Shown: positions 1 through 7,866 of the stretch, piece after piece | Position numbering within the stretch: position 1 is the first letter of the stretch | Layout of the letters: each line of letters opens with the position of its first letter | NCBI GenBank assembly: GCA_902362865.1 | Contig: CABIYE010000001.1 | Coordinates: forward strand, 310,001-374,000 | DNA from: Clostridiaceae bacterium | GTDB lineage: Bacteria > Bacillota > Clostridia > Lachnospirales > Lachnospiraceae | Direction: 5' to 3' | DNA length: 64,000 nucleotides | Notes under the pieces: generated by a model | What the model was told of the DNA's origin: nothing | The model's database searches: none | The model's input: only the letters and a program-made list of their open reading frames with translations | Position numbers and translations under genes: made by a program

Positions 1-1179
1 TTGGGATTTATTTTTGTTGTATTATGCATATGTACTGGTTGTAGAAAAGAAGCTGCAAATGAAATGCAAGATAACACAGAGAAGCAGGATATGAGTGAAA
101 GCCAGTCGAGTGTTTGCGATAATTCCATAAAAGTGGCGGAAATTTACAGAGATATTTATGAAAGAGCAGTAGAAGAAAATGCTTTGGATATACTGGAAAT
201 AGAGGAAGAAATTATAAATTGTCTGGGAAGTGCGGGATATGTAGCAGTAGACGGAGAAAATCAGATTGATATGGTTCATTACGAGAGAGTAATAAAATTT
301 TGTGAAAGTGCTCGGAATGGAGAAAATGCGGAGATAGATATTGTCTCATTGTTATCATTAGATGGATTTGTACATTATTATCTGAACGCAGCTAAAGGAG
401 AAATAAAAGTAACGCTAGTTACAGTTCGGTGGGAAGAAGGGTTCCCCGAAGTGACTTACTATCATGAATTTTCTGCATACACATGGAAATACACAGATGG
501 AGGTTACCTTTTTATTGAAGAATATCATCCGTTCGGCTATGACGGTGCTCCGGGACAAAAAGGATTTCGTGTCATGCCCCTTGATAAAACTTGCAGGGAA
601 TTGAATCGGAAATATGTGATGCCGATTGGGTACGAATGCAACAATATGTTGATTACAGATTGGAATGAACAGAATTATGCGGATTTAGATTTTTATGATA
701 TGTATGAAATCTTGTATTATTTGGAAACTGGCAGTTATGTTTCTTATGAAAATAATTATAATGGAACGGAGTATGAGATACCGAAATCAGATTTTGAAGA
801 GGTAATCCAGATGTATTTTCAAATAGAGAGTCAGGAAATCGAAAATCATACCGTCTATAATACAGAGCGACAGACATATCGCTATCGGGCGAGAGGTCTA
901 TATGATGCCGAATTTCCATATGAGCCATATCCAGAAGTGATTGCTTATGAAGAACAAAGAGATGGGACAGTAAAATTGACAATAAAGGCAGTTTGGGAAA
1001 GAGAAAAGCAGGATCAGGCTTTTTTCAGTGAATTAGTTGTACGTCCGTTAGAAGATGGACGGTATCAATATGTATCAAATCAAGTGATTGAGACAGGAGA
1101 AAAGCAAGAGCCGGTCTGGTATATGCCCCGTCTGACAGATGAAGAATGGGAGATATACTACGGAGGAAAGCAGGAGTAA
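1..1179 (+). CDS. Predicted lipoprotein of unknown function, 5' end at window edge
   Basis: The reading frame is open from the first base, where a TTG codon lies, so the true start may be upstream of the window. The N-terminus is a short hydrophobic stretch ending in a lipobox-like CTGC around residue 14, followed by a polar, acidic region, which suggests a lipoprotein anchored on the outer face of the membrane. About 390 residues follow with no catalytic motif that I recognise; aromatic and acidic residues are abundant. The last ~70 residues (pattern PEV..Y...DGT..LTIKAVW, then ELVV.PL.DG.YQYVSN) resemble the short ORF immediately downstream, pointing to a partial duplication. Function unknown; export is the only property I infer. 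Confidence 0.6.
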   Translation: MGFIFVVLCICTGCRKEAANEMQDNTEKQDMSESQSSVCDNSIKVAEIYRDIYERAVEENALDILEIEEEIINCLGSAGYVAVDGENQIDMVHYERVIKFCESARNGENAEIDIVSLLSLDGFVHYYLNAAKGEIKVTLVTVRWEEGFPEVTYYHEFSAYTWKYTDGGYLFIEEYHPFGYDGAPGQKGFRVMPLDKTCRELNRKYVMPIGYECNNMLITDWNEQNYADLDFYDMYEILYYLETGSYVSYENNYNGTEYEIPKSDFEEVIQMYFQIESQEIENHTVYNTERQTYRYRARGLYDAEFPYEPYPEVIAYEEQRDGTVKLTIKAVWEREKQDQAFFSELVVRPLEDGRYQYVSNQVIETGEKQEPVWYMPRLTDEEWEIYYGGKQE

Positions 1180-1193
1180 GATAAGGAGGTATC

Positions 1194-1524
1194 GTGATTT
1201 GGAAGATATAAAGTGGTTAAAATAGCGGAACAACCCCAAAATAGTTTATCTGAAACAGTAAATGAAACAGATGCGAATTATACGCCTACATATTTTGGAA
1301 TCTCTATGCCGGAAGTGACGGGGATACGGGAAAATGATGACGGAACGATGACATTAACGGTAGAAGCAGTATGCGATATGGTTATTTGTAATGACGCAGT
1401 TATCACACATGAACTTACTGTACAATTTAAAGACGATGGAACTTTTCAATATTTGAGAAATGAAATACTTGATGATGGAATACAAAACATACCGGATTAC
1501 CAATACCGTATTCAGGTAAAGTAG
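1194..1524 (+). pseudogene. Degenerate duplicate of the C-terminal part of the upstream lipoprotein
   Basis: A strong ribosome binding site (AAGGAGG, 1183-1189) precedes a GTG at 1194, but that frame stops after five codons. The open frame continues in another phase from 1213 (GTG, no ribosome binding site of its own) to 1524. Its ~100 residues contain MPEV, DDGTMTLTVEAV, ELTVQF and DGTFQYLRNE, closely matching the end of the preceding lipoprotein. The simplest reading is a truncated, frameshifted copy of that protein's C-terminal domain. It could alternatively be a small expressed protein starting at 1213, but it lacks a signal peptide. Confidence 0.5.
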
Positions 1525-1541
1525 TTGTATGAGGTAACCAA

Positions 1542-1835
1542 ATGAAAAAAGGAATTAAAATTATAATATATTTTGTGGGCATAATTGTCATACTGGCTGC
1601 TGTGTTTTATTTGAGCCTTTTTTATGTAACAAATTGCAAGAAAATTGACTGTGATGTTTCGGTTTCTCCTAATCAAAACTATGAGTTGACGCTTCAGCAA
1701 ATCGGAGAGCCAGACTGGCCATTTGGATCGGTAAGCGGAAGGTTGGTTCTTGTGGGGAATAATAGAAAAATAGTTCAGGCAGATTTTGAATTGCGTAATG
1801 ACGGTGCGTCAATAAGCGATGTTTGCAATGCATAA
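1542..1835 (+). CDS. Small membrane-anchored hypothetical protein, probably truncated
   Basis: It starts at an ATG preceded by GAGGT at 1530-1534. Residues 7-28 form one strongly hydrophobic segment, so the ~70-residue remainder is predicted to lie outside the cytoplasm. The outer part holds a VSP-x-x-NYEL / GEPDWPFG / GRLVL / DFELRNDG pattern that I associate with a family of short secreted Firmicutes proteins. In those proteins, as I recall, the domain continues well past the DFELRNDG segment, whereas here the frame ends 10 codons later and runs into an unrelated frame. I therefore suspect a 3' truncation. Function unknown. Confidence 0.45.
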   Translation: MKKGIKIIIYFVGIIVILAAVFYLSLFYVTNCKKIDCDVSVSPNQNYELTLQQIGEPDWPFGSVSGRLVLVGNNRKIVQADFELRNDGASISDVCNA

Positions 1836-2115
1836 GGTTTTTTGGAAAAACAGAATGTTTATTGCAGAAAAGCTTATTTTAGAGAAACAGTATCTAAAGG
1901 CAGAAGAACTTTTAAGTAGAGATAAAGAGAAATTTCTTTATAATGAAGTGATTCGAAATTATTTATTAGGGGGCTGCTATGATAAATTGGGAGAGCAGGA
2001 GTCGGCTAAAAAATACATGGAATATGTGAAACAATATGGGAACACAATGCCTTGCAAAAAGCAGGCGCAGGAATGGTTAGAGACGAAGTTACAGGGGAGA
2101 CTGATAAGCATATAA
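1819..2115 (+). pseudogene. TPR-like protein fragment
   Basis: The frame overlaps the end of the preceding ORF in a different phase and has no ribosome binding site before its ATG. The ~98 residues are helical and read like one to two tetratricopeptide-type repeats: an AEKLILEKQYLKAEELL helix pair, then NYLLGGCYDKLGEQESAKKY. Helical repeat proteins of this kind are usually longer, so this is most likely the 3' remnant of a larger gene joined to the preceding truncated one by a deletion. Whether it is translated cannot be told from sequence. Confidence 0.4.
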
Positions 2116-2165
2116 CAGTCTCCCCTGTAGAATATATGATCAAAGAATGTTAAGGAGATAGCAGA

Positions 2166-3962
2166 TTAGTTCCATATTTGCAGATCAGAGAGAATGGATG
2201 TAGTGATCTCTGCCGCCTTGCTTCCGGTTGTCTCAGATTCACCTTGAATATTTGTGGCAAAATAATAGACATTTCCGGATTTTTCAAGAAAACCGATAAA
2301 CCATCCGTTCACGTCCTGCCCATCGACACGTCCGGTTCCTGTTTTCCCGTAAAATGAACCTTCGCTGTTAGAAATCAGGAGAATGGAATTTTTTACAGCC
2401 GCTATATTTTCAGGAGAAAATTCAAATTCGTTATCATGAAATTCCTCTAACATTTCAATCTGTTCCAGCGCAGATATTTTCAGAGAATCGTCTGTCCAGT
2501 ATAAATCCGTATCGGTGCTTGCTGTTTGATTTCCGTATCCTATTTCATGCAGATATTTTTTTACAGAATCAAGTCCTATTTGTGAATCAATGGATTGAAA
2601 GTACCAGTTTACGGAATTTTGCATAGCAGAATTTAAATTTTGATCCGCTTCCCAGGCATCAAAAGGATAATCTTCTCCGTTCCATACCATGTTAGAATGT
2701 TGCGGTGTGATGATGTCATTTTCTAAACCTAGCAGAGCATCATAAATTTTGTAAGTGGAATTTGGCGCTATACGTTTTTGTGCTGAATCCCTATTGTATA
2801 TGTTCCATGAGCCTGCATTGGAATCGTATAGGACAAAACAGCCCTCGTACCCGTCAAAATTTCGTGTCAGGTCAATATAAGTGATATTTTTCTCATCTTC
2901 ATTGAAATTGTATTGGTCATAGCCGGAGGCATGAATAGAAAGAACCGGCGCACACCCTAACAATAGGCAGGCAACAAAGACAAATGCGATGATTCCCTGT
3001 ATTTTTTGGGTCAGGGGTTGCTTTTTGAAATTTGCAATGCTTAAAATTCTCTTTTTCATTTGTTTCATACTGCCGCTGATTCCGGTGGCAAATGGAAATG
3101 GCGACAGAGATATTTTTTCTGCAAAATTAATCAATGTATTTCCGTATGCCTCATAATCAGTTTCGTTTAGTAGTTGCAGTACAGAACAGTCACAGGCAAT
3201 TTCTCTGTCGCAGCGCATTTCCTTTAAGGAATACCAGATCAGAGGATGAAACCAATACAAAATACCAATCAGATTCATAATATGTCCGATCAGGGCATCT
3301 TTATATCGATAGTGCTGCAGCTCATGTAAAATCATAAAACGCATATCTGCCGGGTGCAAGTCGGAAATCAGATGGATCGGAATGTAAATACGGGGTTTGA
3401 TAAAACCGACAGTTACCGGAGATTTCAAAAAAGCAGTACTGTACACAGGAATTTCCTTCTTAATTCCGGATTCAGCAATACAGTTTTGAAAGATTACTTT
3501 TACTTGTTTGTTTTGCAGTGGCAGTGCAGATTGTTCTATGGTACGCAGTCGTTTCAATGAGCGACAAATCAGTAATATCATTGCAAATATTCCAATTCCC
3601 CAAATAACCAAAAGAAACGTATTTACATAGGATGGAGTTTGGCTGCTGACAGAAACTGCAAAGTCATTCACTTTGCTGAAAGCAGAATCTGAAGCAGCGA
3701 GAGTTGTGCCGGACATATCTGTAACTGCATTTTCTGCCTGTGTTCCCCATTGAAAGTTGTACCATGAAAGGAAAGATGTAACGGGCAAGGAACGGATTGG
3801 CAGGAAAGGTATTGCAAGAATAACTAGCAGTATGAACCAAAGATTGTACTGCATACGGGCGGATAAATGATTCCTCAACAACCGCTTGAAAGTAATAATG
3901 ATGCCGATAAATAAGCATATCAGTACATTGCATATAAGGAAATGAATCCCAAAGTGATACAA
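2166..3962 (-). CDS. blaR1: BlaR1/MecR1-type beta-lactam sensor-transducer with M56 peptidase domain
   Basis: A membrane receptor that senses beta-lactams outside the cell and activates a cytoplasmic zinc protease, leading to loss of BlaI repression. The N-terminal half has several hydrophobic segments and an M56 metallopeptidase motif HELQH at residues 213-217, followed by the REIACD segment. The C-terminal half (from about residue 330) is a penicillin-binding sensor related to class D beta-lactamases: S-T-Y-K with acylation serine 402 and Lys405, an S-V-N triad, YGN, and K-T-G at 540-542. The length (598 residues) is normal for the family and all key residues are present. It lies 17 bases downstream of blaI in the same transcript. 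No beta-lactamase or PBP gene lies beside the pair, so its target is elsewhere. Confidence 0.93.
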   Translation of the reverse strand: MYHFGIHFLICNVLICLFIGIIITFKRLLRNHLSARMQYNLWFILLVILAIPFLPIRSLPVTSFLSWYNFQWGTQAENAVTDMSGTTLAASDSAFSKVNDFAVSVSSQTPSYVNTFLLVIWGIGIFAMILLICRSLKRLRTIEQSALPLQNKQVKVIFQNCIAESGIKKEIPVYSTAFLKSPVTVGFIKPRIYIPIHLISDLHPADMRFMILHELQHYRYKDALIGHIMNLIGILYWFHPLIWYSLKEMRCDREIACDCSVLQLLNETDYEAYGNTLINFAEKISLSPFPFATGISGSMKQMKKRILSIANFKKQPLTQKIQGIIAFVFVACLLLGCAPVLSIHASGYDQYNFNEDEKNITYIDLTRNFDGYEGCFVLYDSNAGSWNIYNRDSAQKRIAPNSTYKIYDALLGLENDIITPQHSNMVWNGEDYPFDAWEADQNLNSAMQNSVNWYFQSIDSQIGLDSVKKYLHEIGYGNQTASTDTDLYWTDDSLKISALEQIEMLEEFHDNEFEFSPENIAAVKNSILLISNSEGSFYGKTGTGRVDGQDVNGWFIGFLEKSGNVYYFATNIQGESETTGSKAAEITTSILSDLQIWN

Positions 3963-3979
3963 GCAGACCGCCTCCTTTA

Positions 3980-4351
3980 TTACTTATGCTCAGATAGAAG
4001 ATGACGCAGTGAAGTAATTTCCTCTTTGGACAAATCATCATTTTCAAGATAAGAAGACAACATGGCAGAGATGTTGCCGTTATAGTACCGTTTCAGAAAA
4101 GAATTGCTTTCCTGACGGATATATTCGCCTTCATCTACTAAAGGTGTGTAAACAAATACACGACTTTGTTTTTCGTAGGTAAGAGCTTTCTTAGCAACCA
4201 GTCTTTTTAACATGGTCTGTATGGTTTTCGGACTCCAGTTGGTAGTTTTTGTTAGCTTATCAGTCACTTCATTTGTGCTGATAGGGGCATATTTCCATAC
4301 AACTTTCATGACTTCAAACTCTGCCTCTGAAATTTGTGGTAATTTACTCAT
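3980..4351 (-). CDS. blaI: BlaI/MecI/CopY-family transcriptional repressor
   Basis: A 123-residue winged-helix repressor, the normal length for the family, that dimerises on TACA/TGTA operators and is inactivated after BlaR1 signalling. The N-terminus (ISEAEFEVMKVVW, then the NWSPKTIQTMLKRL recognition region) is typical of BlaI/MecI. The C-terminal part forms the dimerisation helices. It is the first gene of a two-gene leftward operon with blaR1. The start is supported by GGAGGG on the minus strand at 4358-4363. The operator palindrome at 4369-4380 sits between the -10 box and this ribosome binding site, so it very probably represses its own operon. Confidence 0.93.
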   Translation of the reverse strand: MSKLPQISEAEFEVMKVVWKYAPISTNEVTDKLTKTTNWSPKTIQTMLKRLVAKKALTYEKQSRVFVYTPLVDEGEYIRQESNSFLKRYYNGNISAMLSSYLENDDLSKEEITSLRHLLSEHK

Positions 4352-4368
4352 AGAATTCCCTCCAAATC

Positions 4369-4380
4369 TTACATATGTAA
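4369..4380 (-). promoter_or_regulatory. BlaI operator palindrome
   Basis: The perfect 12-base palindrome TTACATATGTAA contains the TACA-N2-TGTA core used by BlaI/MecI repressors. It lies directly downstream of the -10 box of the blaI promoter, over the expected transcription start, so bound repressor would block initiation. I found no second copy near a gene that could be an obvious target in this window. Confidence 0.75.
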
Positions 4381-4387
4381 TAAAGAT

Positions 4388-4416
4388 ATTATATAAAGAT
4401 TTGTTGGAAAAGTCAA
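4388..4416 (-). promoter_or_regulatory. Sigma-A promoter of blaI-blaR1
   Basis: Read on the minus strand: -35 TTGACT (4411-4416), a 17-base spacer and -10 TATAAT (4388-4393). This is close to consensus and points leftward into blaI. Confidence 0.8.
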
Positions 4417-4812
4417 AGGGATGCTATAAAAGTATTAGATGGATCCTTAACAGATGAAATGAAATTACTATTAGAATGTGTTAATATGGATTGACACAAA
4501 CAAAAACATAGAGTAATATTATATAGAACACTTGTTCTTGGAACTCGTTTTTAAAATTTTGTAGAACCTTTGAAAATGATATAATTTGGATGTGATAATT
4601 TCGGTTGGGTATCGTGTGAAATCTCATCGTGGAACACAATTTCGTATTTGCCCCATATTTTGTGGACTATACGGATTGAATGGACAGGATAAAACTATTT
4701 GGACTGAATGGGTTTAGTGACCTCCATTCGTAAAGGGAATAAAAGAAATCATTGTATTTGACAAGAAGTAATAGAAAAATCATATTGAATGTTCTAAGAA
4801 GGGAAGCGAATT
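4417..4812. other. Long intergenic region between blaI and the rhuM remnant
   Basis: About 400 bases with no convincing gene. From left to right it holds a short AT-rich stretch with a 21-codon frame ending in TGA at 4497 that could be a gene fragment; the SOS box at 4526-4537; and a TATAAT at 4580-4585 with only a weak -35 (TTTTGT-like) upstream. About 230 bases follow in which I see no coding or RNA structure. There is a TTGACA at about 4759 ahead of rhuM with a poor -10, and the rhuM ribosome binding site. It looks like a region assembled by past insertions and deletions. Confidence 0.5.
4526..4537. promoter_or_regulatory. SOS (LexA-type) operator
   Basis: GAACACTTGTTC fits the Gram-positive LexA box GAAC-N4-GTTC exactly and is flanked by A and T to give a longer imperfect palindrome. 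A TATAAT lies about 43 bases downstream on the plus strand. The nearest classical SOS gene is uvrB, which starts 1.3 kb further on, beyond the rhuM/DUF1016 scar. No such box is seen directly in front of uvrB. Confidence 0.6.
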
Positions 4813-5175
4813 ATGAAAAAGAAAAACGAAGTATCAATCATACGTTCTTCAGCAGCGGAATACTTGACTTTTATTACGGCTACTGGTGAAAGCGATGTAA
4901 ATGCGATATATTTTGAAGAGAATGTCTGGCTTACACAGAAAATGATGGGTCTGCTTTATAATGTGGAAACACATACAATTAATTATCACCTGAAAAAAAT
5001 ATTTGCAGATGGTGAGTTGGATGAAAATTCAGTTATTCGAAAATTTCGAATAACTGCCGATGATGGGAAAAACTATAATACGAACCATTATAATTTAAAA
5101 GCGATTATAGCTGTAGGAAATAAAGTGGATTCCCCGAGAGCAGTTCAGTTTCGAAAGTGGGCTATGATAATTTAA
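4813..5175 (+). pseudogene. N-terminal fragment of a RhuM-family (virulence RhuM) protein
   Basis: It starts at an ATG preceded by AAGGGAAG. The ~115 residues match the beginning of the RhuM family: IYFEENVWLTQKMMGLL, then THTINYHLKKIF, then the TADDGKNYNTNHYNLKAIIAVG segment and SPRAVQFRKWA. RhuM proteins are usually around 300 residues or more, and here the frame runs into unrelated sequence just after RKWA and stops four codons later. The family often sits beside type I restriction-modification genes; its own activity is poorly defined. I call it a broken gene fused at about 5155-5165 to the tail of a DUF1016 gene. Confidence 0.8.
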
Positions 5176-5795
5176 AGTTAATGAGAAGATTTTATCTTAG
5201 TTGGTCGCACTATATTATTTTGATGAGAATTTCTAATATAGATGAGAGACATTTTTATGAGATAGAAGCGTATAGAAATGGCTGGAGCAAAGATGAATTG
5301 GCACGACAATATGGAAGCTCTTTATATGAACGATTGGCGTTAAGCAGAAATAAAGAGGAAGTAATGCGCCTTGCAATGGAAGGTCAATCTAAAATCATAG
5401 ATAATTTACAAAAATTTTTGTTGGAACTAGGAAGAGGGTTTACTTTTGTTGGAAGGCAAGTAAGGTTTACGTTTGAAGAGGAGCACTTTAGAGTAGATTT
5501 AGTATTTTATAATCGTTTACTTCGTTGTTTTGTATTGTTTGATTTGAAAATTGGACAATTGAAGCATCAAGATATAGGACAAATGCAGATGTATGTTAAT
5601 TATTATGATCGGAAAGTAAAACTGGAAGATGAAAATCCAACTGTTGGTATTATTATTTGTAAAGATAAGAAAGATGCAATTGTAGAAATGACACTGCCTA
5701 AGGACAATAATCAAATCTTTGCAAGCAAATATCAAACTGTTTTGCCGAGTAAAGAAAAATTGAGGATGTTGTTAAATGAAAAGGATACAGAATAA
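5157..5795 (+). pseudogene. C-terminal part of a DUF1016/YhcG PD-(D/E)XK nuclease-family protein
   Basis: The frame is in a different phase from rhuM and enters at the rhuM junction; its GTG at 5157 has no ribosome binding site. The sequence is clearly the later part of a DUF1016 protein: LSWSHYIILMRI, DERHFYEIEA, SSLYERLALSR, then a nuclease-like core with FRVDLVFYNR and DLKIG (the D...D-x-K pattern of PD-(D/E)XK enzymes), then GQMQMYVNYYDR and NNQIFASKYQ. The N-terminal ~100 residues of the usual protein are missing. A segment between the EGQ and the LQKFLLELG motifs also looks shorter than I expect, suggesting an internal deletion. Family members accompany restriction-modification systems. 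This copy is very probably inactive. Confidence 0.8.
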
Positions 5796-5862
5796 ATTGT
5801 GTTGTATGAGATAAAGTGACTATCGAGTTTTTCTCGAGGATTCAAACATAGAGGAGTATTAT

Positions 5863-7851
5863 ATGGATCATTTTGAATTAGTATCAGAATACGCCCCCAC
5901 CGGCGATCAGCCGCAGGCGATCGAACAATTAGTAAAAGGCTTTAAAGAAGGCAACCAGTGCCAGACCCTCTTAGGTGTCACAGGCTCAGGCAAGACCTTT
6001 ACGATGGCCAACGTCATTCAACAATTAAATAAACCAACCCTTATCATCGCCCATAATAAGACGCTTGCGGCGCAGTTATACGGTGAATTTAAGGAGTTTT
6101 TTCCCAACAATGCGGTGGAGTATTTTGTCTCCTATTATGATTACTACCAGCCGGAGGCTTATGTACCCTCATCAGATACCTACATTGCTAAGGATTCTTC
6201 TATTAATGATGAGATTGACAAGCTGCGTCATTCTGCTACGGCAGCGCTCTCTGAGCGTAGAGATGTTATCATTGTTGCCAGCGTATCCTGTATTTACGGT
6301 TTGGGTTCACCCATTGATTATCAGGAGATGGTGATTTCCTTGCGGCCCGGTATGGAAAAAGACAGGGACGACGTAATCCGCAAGCTGATCGAAATTCAAT
6401 ACGACAGGAACGAGATGGACTTTCACAGAGGGACGTTCCGTGTACGGGGTGATGTGTTGGAGATTATTCCGGCGTACACGGAAAATGTGGCGTACCGGAT
6501 AGAATTTTTCGGAGATGAAGTGGACAGAATTACAGAGATAGACGTTTTGACGGGAGAGATTAAGAGCTCGTTGAACCATGTGGCAATCTTTCCTGCTTCC
6601 CACTATGTGGTATCTAAGGAAAGTATGGATCGTGCGATTGCTGATATTGAGGTGGAACTGGAAGAGCAGATCCGGTACTTCAAAGGGGAAGGGAAACTAC
6701 TGGAAGCGCAGAGAATTTCTGAACGGACGAATTTCGATATTGAGATGATGCGGGAGACGGGATTCTGTTCCGGTATTGAGAATTACTCCAGACATCTGAC
6801 AGGGCTTGCGCCGGGACAGCCACCTCATACACTGATTGATTATTTCCCGGATGATTTCATTATGATGATTGACGAGTCGCATATGACGGTGCCGCAGGTG
6901 GGCGGGATGTATCACGGGGATCAGTCCAGGAAACGGACGCTGGTAGAGTATGGATTTCGTCTGCCGTCGGCATTGGACAACAGACCCTTGAGTTTTGATG
7001 AGTTTGAGAGTAAGATTAATCAGGTTCTGTTCGTATCAGCGACGCCGGGATCTTATGAGGAGCGCAATGAACTGCTCCGTGCGGAACAGGTAATCCGCCC
7101 GACAGGGCTTTTGGATCCGGAGATAGAAGTGCGTCCCGTAGAAGGGCAGATTGATGACCTTGTGGGAGAAGTGAATCGGGAGATTGCAAAGAAGCATAAA
7201 ATCCTGGTGACAACGCTTACCAAAAGGATGGCTGAGGATCTGACGGATTATATGAAGGAGCTTGGTATCCGGGTGAAATATCTTCATTCTGATATTGATA
7301 CGCTGGAACGGGCAGAGATTGTAAGGGATATGCGTCTGGATGTGTTTGATGTATTGGTAGGAATTAATTTGCTGCGGGAAGGGCTTGATATTCCGGAAAT
7401 TGCCCTGGTGGTAATCCTGGATGCGGATAAAGAAGGCTTCCTGCGTTCTACGACTTCGCTGATACAGACGGTAGGGCGTGCGGCGCGTAATTCAGAAGGC
7501 CATGTCATTATGTATGCGGATAATATGACAGATTCTATGAAGGTGGCGATTGAAGAAACGAAGAGAAGACGCCGGATTCAGATGCAGTATAACGAAGAGC
7601 ATGGGATTACTCCGCAGTCTATCCATAAGTCGGTCAGGGATTTGATTAGCATTTCCAAGAAGGTTGCGGCAGAAGAGCTCCGCATGGAGAAGGATCCGGA
7701 ATCTATGAATAAAGAAGAACTGGAGAAGCTGATTAAAGATATTACGAAACAGATGAAAAAGGCAGCCGCAGAACTGAATTTTGAGGCGGCGGCAGAGCTG
7801 CGGGATAAAATGACGGAATTAAAAATACAGCTGAATGATATAAAAGATTAA
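5863..7851 (+). CDS. uvrB: UvrABC excinuclease subunit B
   Basis: The damage-verifying helicase-like subunit of nucleotide excision repair; it takes over from UvrA at lesions and recruits UvrC. At 662 residues it has the usual length. Walker A is GVTGSGKT at residues 38-45, the beta-hairpin region contains [12 protein letters not shown], later helicase motifs include DESH and SATPG, and the C-terminal UVR motif that binds UvrC lies in the last ~40 residues ([12 protein letters not shown]). The start is preceded by GAGGAG. uvrA follows 15 bases after the stop, so the two are co-transcribed. A hairpin (CGAG-TTTTT-CTCG) just upstream, and no clear promoter or SOS box within 60 bases, suggest that control lies further upstream. 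Confidence 0.98.
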   Translation: MDHFELVSEYAPTGDQPQAIEQLVKGFKEGNQCQTLLGVTGSGKTFTMANVIQQLNKPTLIIAHNKTLAAQLYGEFKEFFPNNAVEYFVSYYDYYQPEAYVPSSDTYIAKDSSINDEIDKLRHSATAALSERRDVIIVASVSCIYGLGSPIDYQEMVISLRPGMEKDRDDVIRKLIEIQYDRNEMDFHRGTFRVRGDVLEIIPAYTENVAYRIEFFGDEVDRITEIDVLTGEIKSSLNHVAIFPASHYVVSKESMDRAIADIEVELEEQIRYFKGEGKLLEAQRISERTNFDIEMMRETGFCSGIENYSRHLTGLAPGQPPHTLIDYFPDDFIMMIDESHMTVPQVGGMYHGDQSRKRTLVEYGFRLPSALDNRPLSFDEFESKINQVLFVSATPGSYEERNELLRAEQVIRPTGLLDPEIEVRPVEGQIDDLVGEVNREIAKKHKILVTTLTKRMAEDLTDYMKELGIRVKYLHSDIDTLERAEIVRDMRLDVFDVLVGINLLREGLDIPEIALVVILDADKEGFLRSTTSLIQTVGRAARNSEGHVIMYADNMTDSMKVAIEETKRRRRIQMQYNEEHGITPQSIHKSVRDLISISKKVAAEELRMEKDPESMNKEELEKLIKDITKQMKKAAAELNFEAAAELRDKMTELKIQLNDIKD

Positions 7852-7866
7852 GAAGGGCAAAAAAAG

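Noticed and set aside
4429..4497. 21-codon frame that looks like a gene remnant before the SOS box
   Set aside because: Too short to assign to any family and without start codon context; mentioned only in the intergenic description.
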